Source of the DNA: Patiria miniata
Taxonomy: Eukaryota > Echinodermata > Asteroidea > Valvatida > Asterinidae
Direction: 5' to 3'
Assembly (NCBI RefSeq): GCF_015706575.1
Contig: NW_024037062.1
Location: forward strand, 926,811 to 990,810
DNA length: 64,000 bases
Within the stretch, counting starts at the first letter, position 1, and each line of letters begins with the position of its first letter. This document shows, piece by piece, positions 11,276-23,200 of this stretch. The notes under the pieces are model-generated. The model saw only the letters and a list, made by a program, of their open reading frames with translations. It had not been told where the DNA came from and did not search any database. The position numbers and the translations under genes were made by a program.

Positions 11276-14200
11276 CTGAAGGAAACAACAACAAAAACAG
11301 CAAAAAATGTCGAAAAGAAACTTTGACAAACTTTCACTGATACAAAATAGTGCTTCTCGGAGTGCATCATTTGTAGCTTTCCAAAAAGTAACTGAGAAAA
11401 TTATCGTTGAAAAGCACACTTGGTTTAAAGATGATAATGGTACTAAACTCCCTGTGAAATGGTTCTTTCTGGCACTAAACTCCCTGTGAAATGGTTCTTT
11501 CTGGCATGCTGTCATTTTGACGAAAACAATAAAAGAAGGTCATTTCCAAAGATGCGTCTAAAGATGCTTTTTTGGAAATTTCCATTAGTAACTCGTTTTT
11601 AAGTCGGCGAAGCCGTGAATGGGTGTGCGCAAGCGTTAACGCGACGCACACACGCATTCGGTTGTTATAATTTGTCGGTTCAGTGCGCGACTTCGCGTAG
11701 CTGCGATCGGCCGAATGAGAACGTGTCAGGGACGCTGATTTCAGGCGCAATTCAAAACATGACTCAGCAACATTTGAATTGAAATCAAGATCCTAGAATA
11801 TTGTTTTCTCGGAATATACAGTATTCACTGAGCTAAAACTTCATCAGGTTAGTTGTTAAGAACCCTTCTTTAGATTCTGAGCACTTTTGTTGCTTCAAAT
11901 GAAAAAAATGCAAAGGGCCCATGAAAAAAATAATTTCATTAATGCAATCCTTGTAAATTATGCACCTTTGTGTCCCATTTTACTTTTTTTCAATTTTCAC
12001 AATGCCACTTTCAAGGTTGTTTTTGTGCATTTTCGGGATGAATATCCATATTTATTATATCAATATTCATGAATATTCATATTTGTGAATATCCACATTC
12101 ATGAATATCCATATTCATGAATATCCATATTCATGAATATCCATATTTGTGAATATCCACATTGATGAATATCCATATTCATGAATATCCATATTCATGA
12201 ATATCCATATTCATGAATATCTATATTCATTCATATCCATATTCATGAGCAAAACTATGACATCATTCAAGGCAGACACTTGAGTGTCACAACAGCTTCA
12301 ATGCCAAAAGTTGCCAGAATTTCAAATGTAGTCGAACCCTAAAACCGTGTTGTATTTGAATCCTAATTTTTTTTTAAGAATCACGAAATTGTTTATCTCT
12401 ACCTGAGGGCAAATCCTCCACCTTTCCGTACGGAGGCAGGAAGGTCCTGGTGTAATCTGTGCACCCACTGCCTGTCCATTCCGTAGTTAACTCCGCCACC
12501 CTGCCCGCGACGGTCTGCTGGTCCAAGGGAGCAGCGTAGAACTTGATCTGAGTAATGTTCTTGTTGTACAGCATAGCCACCTGGAACGGAAAGGGAATTC
12601 ATGACAAAGAAAAAAGTTTGAAACAACATTTATTTTGTTTAAACCTTTCCCGTTCACACTGAGGTAAATCGTGCTGCGAGTTAAACAAAAAAGGTTAACT
12701 CCTAATCCAACCACATGATTAGTTCATACAGGGTGAGTCAACAAAAGCGGAACCCAAACCCCAAAAATTATATTTTATATTTTAAAAAATATGTAGCACC
12801 CAACATAATAATGACTGGAAAGCCAATTTCATAATCTAAAAGATGAATAATTACTGAAATTGCTCAATCCGTTCAAATAATATCACCATTTAAACACAAT
12901 GACCCTAAAGCCTCTTTCATCGAAAAATGCGATTTCAAGAAAAATGCGATTTCAAGAATCGTCGCCACAATTGTCTTCAATCATAAACCTCAGTTTAAAA
13001 TCTCAGTTTAAAAGTTGAAAACATTCAACAAAGTCCTTTTGAAGGCCAGTCTTTTAAAAAAACTGGATTTTATAAATCATATTGTTTGCCTAACCGGGGT
13101 TGTTAATAAAGATATTGTTTACTACAGCTGTTGACAGTTGTTGAAACAAGTATTCTGTGTCATTTTTGTTGTTGCTCCAAACAGTCACTAACAGATATAA
13201 ACGGGTCACTGACAGATATATCCGGCCTCACTCCCTGCATGTTTATCCGTCATCCATTCCGAATACCGCAAAACCTTTGCGTGTATACACGTCATCCAGC
13301 GTGAACTGGTTAAAGACCTTGTACATCATGTGGTCGGACGTACACAGAGAAGTTGAATTTTACAGAATTGCCCAATACTACCCCTGGTTTCATTGTCATG
13401 TTTGCCAAATGACCCGAACCATTTTGCTTCCATGTGAAGTTTTGTACTAGCCTTATCAAGAACGTCACAATTGAAAATTGTCTACTCAAATCATCTGTTT
13501 GGACAAAACATTCTGGGTGAAGAAAATGAATTCAGGGTAGTGACTAAAAAACCTGATCCATATTAGGCTGGATTCGAACCTGGGTCACAGAGGTGAACGG
13601 ATGGTAAATACCACCCCACCACTCTGACTCCCTGGGTCAGGGGTCACAAAGGTGAAAGGTCAGTAGAGAACTACCACATCAACATTAGGTTACATCTGAA
13701 ACAGGAGTTTCTGTCTATGGCTACGGATATCTAATGCATTGTATAAATGTAAGCCTTAGCCCCAAAACACCAATTCAGATACAAATCCTGCTATGACTAA
13801 GAATACAAACTACTCACCTTCAGAGGTTCTTGCAGAATGTTGAGCTCAGCCACATCTTTGACCCACACAGTCAGGACACCAGACGCGTGGATGGCATAGA
13901 GTTTCTGCAGTAATTCGTAGACTGGCGACGGGTTGTTCTCCTCAGAGTACAGACGCTCCTTGACGCTGCGACTGGGGTCCGGACGATACAGCACCTCAAC
14001 AGTAGGAACTGCACATAAGACACAGATTCAAATAGTGCTTACATTCCATTATTGGGTGAACCTGTATAAATCGTCGCATAACTGACAAACCGGCGAATCA
14101 ACTATTTTGGCAATTTTGAGATTTTGTCGTCGTCGTGGTTTTTAAAGGTTGCTTTTTCAAGTATTTATGCCAAAATTCTTAATTCTTGTCTGGATTTTGA

Positions 14201-17200
14201 GATTCGGAGCCCCTCCTGTGCATGTGGCGAATCAGTCATAATAACAAATTCATAATTTGACATAGTGACGAATACGGAATTTCGCTGGTAACCAGCTAAT
14301 GTAAGGTGTGCATTCAAAGTACCAACGAATGCAATTTGTCAGTTTGTCAGATCGCGCGGGCGCTGTATACAGCCGGAGGTCCCGTGTGTTGTGTAATGCA
14401 ATGCCCGTAAAAGAACCCAGTAACACTTATCACTAAGAGAAGGGGTTTGCCCGGTGTTTCTGGCCTCCTAGTTATACTCCCTTGTGGAAGTCCTATAGGA
14501 GAAGAACCAACCAAGTTCCAAGTACCAAGATATAGTTGTAATAGGCTTGTGATTGACTTGTGATTGACTTGTGATAGACTTGTGATAGACTTATGATTGA
14601 CTTGTGATTGACTTGTGATAGAATTGTGATTGACTTGTGATTGACTTGTGATAGACTTTTGATTGACTTGTGATATACTTGTGATAGGCTTGTGACATAG
14701 TTGTGATAGAATTGTGATAGGCTTGTGATATAGTTGTGATATAGTTGTGATATACTTGTGATAGGCTTGTGATATAGTTGTGATTTTTTGTGATAGACTT
14801 GTGATAGACTTGTGATTGACTTGTGATTAACTTGTGACAGACTTGATGATGACTGTACCCATGACTCACCCATCAGTGAGAAAAGTGGAGTCTTATCAAT
14901 GCAATGTGAGCGGCAGGCAGCAATCTTCATCTCCGTGTTGGCACGGACGTATAGGTTGGTCTGGTCCTTAGATTCCAGGAAACCAAAAGGCACCCAGTGA
15001 AGGAAGTTGTTACAATGCTCTACCTTCTTCTCGTAGAAACTTCCTGATTGGTCAAGACAAAAAGAGACAAATTACAATAAACGACAGAGAGGATTAACAC
15101 ACTGACCAAAGGTTTGAAAGATTCCTTTAAACAAACCCCTCTACTTTAACCACACCCATTTCCCTTTAACTCCACCCATTTCCCTGTAACCCTTCCCCTT
15201 TTTAACAAGTAGAACATGCATTAACACACCCCTCCAGAGCTCGCCTGACCTCCGTTTTATGCAATAGATACTCCCCCTTTCCCCTTGAATCACTCCTCTC
15301 AGCTTTAACTCCACCCCTTTCCCCTTTAGCCCCACCCACTTCATTTTAACCCCTCCCCTTGCACATCACCATCTTTACAAATAGACCAGGCACCCAAACA
15401 CCCCTCCAGAGCTGCCCTGACCTCCCAAGTGTCATGCAACGGATGCTCCGCCCCTTCCCCTTTGAATCCACCTTCTCCACTTTAGCCCCACCCCTCTCCC
15501 CTTTAACTCCACCCATTTCCCTTTAACCCCTCCCCTTTCACCTCACCTTCTTTACAGGTAGAGCAGGCACCGACACAGCCCTCTAGAGCTGCCCTCACCT
15601 CCCCTGAATCATGCAGCAAATGTTTCCTTGACACTTCGATCCAGATACGTTCCACCTTCAATAACAAAAGTGTTATTTCATTTGGGCACTAACAGCATCA
15701 GAACCTTACGAATCAGACTTTTTTTGTACTTTAGGAAGAAAGTCTCCGGTTTCTGGTCTGCAGGTGTGTCGCCGTAGCCATGCGCGTCGGCAAATTAAAA
15801 AGTTATTTTTTCAATGTAAGATGATGTCTCAAAACCGCCAAACTCACTGGTTCGACTGGAATCCTGCTGCTGCACACTTTTAGCGTGTTTTTAGATGTGG
15901 TTACGATGAGCATAAAGCTTTGTGTGGCCTCTCTGGGCTTCCATATATTTTGCACTAAATTTAATCAGGCACCATTTGCAGACGGTGTTGTAATTTTGTA
16001 ATTGCGCGTCTGAAAGCTAGACTGAGGGAGCGATGGTCGTGTATCTGGAACCTGTAAACGCTTTTTAATTAGCGCAATATGTAAGGGAGCAGACTAATGA
16101 CCAGCCTGGTTGCTCATGCACGATGTCGATGTCGCTGTATGGTCTGACATTACCATTTTTTTTCATTTTTGTCTCGACTATCCAAATTTCCGGAAGAATG
16201 TTCGTGTCGGTCGAGATCGTCAGTGGGTGCAGAATTCTCAAGCCTTATGGCCTGGAGGTCACCTCAAGCTCCACTCTGAAGGTTATTTTTGAGAGTTTTA
16301 AGGGGATCGAAGCGTCATCTGCAACATCAGCTGACATTTGAAGAGAAAAAACGTAGGGGGGAAAAAAACGCGTCGCCGCACCACTTTTGGGACAAGCTCC
16401 ATACCAGAAACCCGAGACTTTTTTGTTTTGGCCTAAACTGCTGAACCGAACCCAAACTCACTGAACATACAATGTAAGTCTTTCAAACCGTGGCTTTTAA
16501 GTCTTACGTGGAAAATGGTGCTTGAGTTCTTGGGCAAGACACTTTACTACAATTGCCTCTCTCTACCCAGAAGTACACATGGGTACTTGTGAAGGTAGAG
16601 ACACTAGATTGCGCTGATTGCTTCAGATTAATGGTCTCAATTCCTGATGAACAGACGTAATAATTGTGAAGTGCTTTGGTAAAAGCACTATATAAACACC
16701 ACATTACATGAACATTACCTGTTCCTGTCTATGAGAAGATGTCTTGCTACAGAATGCTGTGTTCTCTCTTGGGATGCATTTCTCCTCATCTACTACAGCC
16801 GGACCTGCAGATGACGCAGCGGTGTGATCAAAGTCAATGCTCTGCTTCTTGGGCTGATAGGAGACACTGCAGGCAAGCACAGGGTCGATGGGGTCTACCA
16901 CGCGCCCCTCTGAAATAAAAAACAAAAACAAATGGAATGTTAACCCTAACCGCCCTGAATCCTCCAAAATCCTTTTTGCAAATTGGAGGAATTTGCAGGA
17001 TTGAGGTTACATGGCAAAAGTGCGGTCTTGGGTCGGACCTTGTGTTGTTTATGCTCAGCCGTGCATAAATTTAGTCCTTGATTATACTTGACAACCTCCG
17101 TACTGCTCCAGGATGTCACTGCCTCTGCCTCAGCCTATTGACAGTCATAGCCGGAGGATTTTGCAGGATTCAGGCAGTGGTCACCTCTCCATGGACCATA

Positions 17201-20200
17201 TTCAAGAAATAACGGAGGAATTTGCAGGATTGAGGCTATATGCTATTTTTCCATGGGGCCAATTGGAGGACTTTGCAGGATTGAGGCTACATCCTAGCAA
17301 AAAGGCCTAGGGAGTTAGGGTTAATGGAGGTTGCCTTAACATTTCGCCAAAAATTCGATTTTCGCAAAAGGCAAAATTTTCCAGTCGACTTCTGATATCC
17401 GCTCTGTTCACAAGTACCCCCTCACCGGCAAAGAAAGTACAGATGGGGGTGCCCGACCGACGCCATCTTGCCTGACTGCAATTTTGCCGCGACGCGCGGC
17501 CGTACCACTGTGTGTACTTAGTACAAATCCCCTGGTGCACGTGCGTCACACACAAGGGATGGTGCGCGTTAGCCAGCTAAATGTCCCGCCCATGGAATAT
17601 CGTTGCTAGGTAAAAGGGCGCCCTCTATCGTTGGCGCACGGAGCCCATACAGCCAAACGCCACAAATACTGATTCACAAGAGTCATTTCAATAGTATTTT
17701 TCACCCATTCCAATGGGATGGGATTTACATAGTTAACTTAATTTGCATCAGAGTGAAAACACCAATGACAATCTGATGCACTGATATCACTAACTGCGTA
17801 AATCCCATTGGAATGGGTGAAAAACTCATAGCCTTTAACAATCTGTTAGATCTCTGGTTTGCATGAACGGATTTCCATGGCATTTTCACTGAATATTCAC
17901 AAGAGTATAATTGATACATGTATGCTCCATCAAGATGAAATACTCATGTTAAGTAGTTTTTGAGAAATTAAAGGATATCTGCTTGCACAACTTTTTTTGG
18001 GACACCTTGTATATAGTCCCTTTTATTTGCTGGATAATCTTTACATCTCTAGGCATTGTTTTGTTTCGCTTCTTTTTTTCAAGAATATTAAAGGTCTAGT
18101 CCATCATTTGTTATTTGTGCATTTTCTTTGTTTGAAGCAACAAACGTGCTCAAAAAATCTAAAGAAGGGTGCTGAACAATTACCTGATGAAGTTTCAGCT
18201 CAGCTTCAGCTGTATATTTCGAGAAAAACAGCATTCTAGGATCTCGAATTCAAATCAAAAGTTGCTGAATCATGTTTTGAATTGGGCATGAATAGGGCGG
18301 CCGAGACACGTTCTCACTGAGCCGATTGCAGCTACGCGATGCCGCACACTGACCCGACGAATTATACCAACCGCGCGTGCCTGTGTGTCGTGTCAATGCT
18401 TGCGCGAGCTTCGCCGAATAAAAAAAACGAACTACTAACGGAAATTTCCAACGGTGCGTCTTAAGACGCACCATTGGAAAGGCCTTCTTTCGTTGATTTC
18501 TTCAAAATGACAGCTTGCCAGAAAGAATAATTTCACAGGGAGTTTAGTCCCCTTACTATCTGTCATCCAAGTATGTTTTTCAACAATAATTACGTCAGTT
18601 ACTTTTGGATAGCTGCAAATGATGGACTGTAGCTTTAAGGCAAACTTCCTTCAAATTACCATTGGGTTACGAGAGAGTCTGACAACCATAAAGTGCTACG
18701 CTATAAACTTTGTAGAAAATAACTAGGTATTTTGGATTGATGGTTGAGTTTCTGTGCAATACTTTTATCATATTGTATCATAAGCCAGTTCTATAATTTC
18801 CATTTGGGCAATTCCACACTAATGGGCCAATTAGATAAGTTTATGGATGTTGTATATAAAGAGTAAATGATGAGCTAGTGTTTTCTTTAGTTTTTTCCTA
18901 CACCTTGCTTAGTTGAAAGTGACTAGGACAAGATGAGACAAAAGATGATATGTTTTTATTTGGGAAAAAATCAGGCATCTTTTCTGTGTGATACGTATGT
19001 AACATGGACAGACACACTGCTAGGAAAAGGGTGCTTAGGACAAATTCAGTTTCTAACAGGCACTTCCAGTGACATCGACCCATTTTACATTGTTATCAAA
19101 CGAAAATATAACAGTTTTCACACTGGCTTCAAATTTATGATGTGATTAGGGTTACGTACGAACAGGGACAGACATTTTGTGACAAATGTCCAGTCTGTTT
19201 GTACGTATAAATCCTGATTATAAAATATCAAATAATTCTTCACATTGACTCTTGGTTTTCTAGGTTTTGACCGATAGCATTCCTCCGAGGTACATCTTCT
19301 TAAATAAGTCAACATTGGGGGATCATTAAATTGTATGCTTACTTATCTAAAACGTCTGTCCTTTGACACGTTCGAACACTTTTTAAAACAATATCCACTA
19401 TTCTTTCTAAAATGCAAAACCAGTTATATCATTTGCAGGTGAGGACATTTGTTCGAAGCTTGCAATGTTTACAGCAAAAATTGAGAGACCAAGATCGTAG
19501 TTTTATCATCAAAACTTAAAGGTCTTCTCAAATGTCACACTTTTGGGCCCATTAGTGTGGAATTGCCCATTTATGAAGAAAAAAACATTAAATTGAATTG
19601 TACTGAATTTAAAAGGGAACAAAGCCTTTTCTCTTACCGACAGCCCTGACTAGCCATCGTAACTGCTCGTTCTTAAAATCCTCCTCCGTCTCCCCGGGAC
19701 CGAGCAGATTACCGTCTTCAACCCAGGCGTGGAAATCCTTACGCATGTCAACAAAGACTGAGCTATCGTACAGACCTGGTATAAAACAAACACAAAACCA
19801 AGTTTTAAAATCAAATACTCTTGAAGAGTGAGGTTACAAGTTATGCAAATCAGTTGGTGCTGGTCGAATGCCTTGGAACAATCTTTTTCGGGAAATTTTC
19901 GTCATTTTGTCGCTGGATTGATTTCGGTCTGGGGACTCCAATCTTGTTAGCGAATGTAACCACACTATCCAGCTTTCTGAATCCATGTAAAATATGAGCC
20001 TCCAAGACCAAGTATTGAAAAATAATTTCATTTTTATTCGCATACGAGGCCGTCGCGGGAAACCCAGTGACAAAATAAAAATGGTTGTTCCAAGGCATTG
20101 ACCAGCACTAACTGATTTGCATATTGAAGCCTCGCGTAAGGTCACTGTTTGCGCTTCATAATTCGTACAGTACGTGTGAGTGCATATGTGATGCGATCAG

Positions 20201-23200
20201 GCTAAATGAGTCGTTTGTCGACCCTGGTCAATTTTATTTTTACAGATTTGAAAAGAGCACTGTTTTAGCATTACTGCTGTGAAAACCGCATGCTGGTACC
20301 ATCTTTAGTTCAAAAATTATGGAAGTCGGAACACCAAGAAATGTGATGAAGTGATGTGATGAAGTGATGTGATGAAGTGGTCCTATTTTGGCCTGGATCT
20401 TCAAATGAAAATTCCCGACAAACGACTCATTTAGTCTGATCGCATCACATATATAGCGCCAGCTACTGTTTATGTCGCGGCCGACCATCGATAGGTCTCT
20501 CTCAAAGACGACCATCTTTGTAGGAGAACTGCAACTGCGTAGTTTACACAATCATGCACGTATTGCGCAGTGTTGAAAATGTTCCAAAAACACGCTTGTT
20601 GCTCAAAATGTGTTCGAAGTACGACACAGCCGATGCGCGTTTTGCAAGTTGACACTCAAAATGCCGATGCGCGTGGCTGGTCTGTAGGAAATGACGTCAT
20701 TTGAGAGAGACCTATTGACCAAGGCTAGATCATTGCCGTTTGAGCATTCGATTGGCAAAGCTCATGTAGCTTTAACCAGTTGGCCTTTAACAGAAGTTGA
20801 CTCAGGGAAGCACTCCAACACACCCAATGCCGTACTCACCAACTCCAATATTGACGCCAGCTTTGATGAATCGAGGGCCGCATTCCAGCAGAGCCTGCCG
20901 CATCAAACGCTCCGGGTGGTGGGTCATCTCGTTTGAAGATTCGGGGTCGTAGGTCAACTCCATGCCCTGACCCAGAATGGGGGAGCCGTAGCGGGGATCC
21001 AGGAAGTTGATATTGTCGTGTTCTTCCTTGGTCAGAAAACCTTGAATGACATTGATCTTCACTTCTGAAGCAAAAGGGGAAAAAAGGAATAGTTTTCAGC
21101 GCTGTATAGTGGTAAGTAGTAAATCTGTCACGAGGAAATATGGCCTAGCAATCCAGCATTTATCTCTGGTTGTCTTAGCATGAAACGACTGAGAATATTT
21201 CTATTCCCCCTGGATGGGATGCTAGTCCATCGCAGGTTACTTCCCAGCTAATGCCAGTACCCATTTATACTCCTGGGTGGAGAGAGCCCAGTGGAGGTAA
21301 AGTGGCTTGCCCATGGACACACATTATGTCCAGCAGCTGGATTCGAACCCCTGACACTCTGATCATGAGTCACGAACGCCAACCACTATGCCACACTAAT
21401 CAGTATAGCATCAGGATGAAGAGTGGGGGAGTGTGGCCAAGTGGTTAGGGTTCGTGACTCATGTTCCAAGGGTCAGGGGTTGGAATCCAGCTGCTGGCCA
21501 TATTTTGTGTCCTTGGGCAAGCCACTTCACCCCCACTTGCCTCTCTCCACCCAGGAGTATAAATGGGTACCGGCATTAGCTGGGGAGTAACCTGCAATGG
21601 ACTAGCATCCCATCCAGGGGAAATAGAAATATTCTCAGTCATTCCACGTTACTGAAACCGGAGATAAATGCTGGCCTGATGGGCCACATTGGCTCACGAC
21701 AGACTCAACTTTACTTTTACTATCAAGACTTAAAACATGCTAGTGAGAAAAAAACATCACAAGGTTTCTCAGGTTACAAAATATCATGGCAAAAACACAG
21801 TGCTTGCTAGCTAAGCTGGCAAATGTAAATATATTGTTTTAAAGAAATAAATTCTAAAGGTGAATATCAAAAAAGAGAATACAGCACAATGACAAACCAG
21901 AATTAGCCAGGCTCCATTTCCTCTCTTGGTTGATCAGGTCCTGATAGCACAGGAGGAGATGGGGACTCAGACGAAAATATCGGCCATCCTCAGATGCAAA
22001 CTGCTTCACAGTGGAATTGTCAGACAGCAACACGTCCATCTAAAGAAAACGACCACGAAATAGAAAAATATCCATTTGCTGGTAATAACTATTGGTGTGT
22101 TGCAGATTTGTAACTAGGAACTTCAAACGTCATGAGATATGCCGCACTTTTGATAATACATCGCAGGGTATCCTCATTAAGCCATTTGCGAGTTAAATTT
22201 GAATAAAATCTGGGACGCTGACTTTAATCCAATGCTTGGTACGTTTTAATTTTGAATTCTCCAGACCAAAGAGACTGTTACTTTATCACATGATTTGGGG
22301 CAAGACTTATGCTAGCAACCCCCAGCTCCGGCATGGTCTGGTGTCTTTGTGCCATTCTCACCCATTGTGAGCAATGTATTGGTGCTGAGCGTCTCTTACG
22401 TAACTACGCAAGAGCTTGCCCCGAATCAGGGCCATGAAATTGGGCCCTGATCAATTTGATAAATTAGCGCCTTGGTTTACAGACGAGGATCTATCGAATG
22501 ATCCCTTTCAAGAGAGATAGTTGACCCACTGTTTCCTCAAAGCTGCGTGATCAATGTGATCAAACAGCGCCCTCTGTCGAGCAGGTTTACAGACAATACG
22601 AGTCTACCTGATGATCCTTGTCAAAGAGTGGTCGTTGGTCCTCCGTTCCCTGAAACTCCGATGGTAGCTGGTAACCCGCAGCCTCTGCGGCCGGTGGTTC
22701 AACCACAAGGAGCTCGGTACGAGCAAAGGTGATGCTGGTAGCCGTCACACCGGCTTGTTTCTTAGCGGCTATGAAGACGTGATCACCTAAACCAAGACAG
22801 ATGCAACTGATATTAGGCTTGGGGAGGGGAGTAGGTCGGGGAGTGTCGCTATTGGTAGGGGTTCGTGACTCGTGATCAGAGGTCAGGGGTTCGAATCCAG
22901 CTGTGGTGGGCGCGTACTGCTAGTCTGGTATGGAAGGGTGTGGCTGGTGGGTGTGGCAGGATGAACCAGTGTTCTGGTATAGTAAAATAAAGCAGGTCAT
23001 GTCAGGGTGTGGCCGGGTGTGGCAGGGTGTGGCCAACACTGATTGAGTAAGTGTTACACTTCTGACCTTTATTCTCCACATAATCAGCAGCAGCACAGGT
23101 AGCCATTCCTGCGAGACGATTGAGCTTAGAGACATCTCCGTCCGACAAGGCCAGCTTTGCTGCACGGCCCTCATAGTGCAGGGAACCAGCTGGCTGGTCC

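Noticed and set aside
12043..12248. CRISPR-like array
   Set aside because: The units are contiguous with no unique spacers. It is a minisatellite, and the window is clearly from an animal genome.
14493..14993. A 166-codon frame with SQVYHKSIT repeats
   Set aside because: Its first part is true exon 16; beyond the GTGAGT donor it reads through a tandem array. Exon 17 joins in frame, so the repeat part is intronic.
16975..17330. A small plus-strand coding exon (EEFAGLRLYAIFPWGQ)
   Set aside because: The same wording arises from the repeat family F, which is present in three copies with frame breaks.
18898..19315. Short frames on both strands that look like small proteins
   Set aside because: No family resemblance and no splice context. 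The real exon nearby is 19638-19775 on the minus strand.
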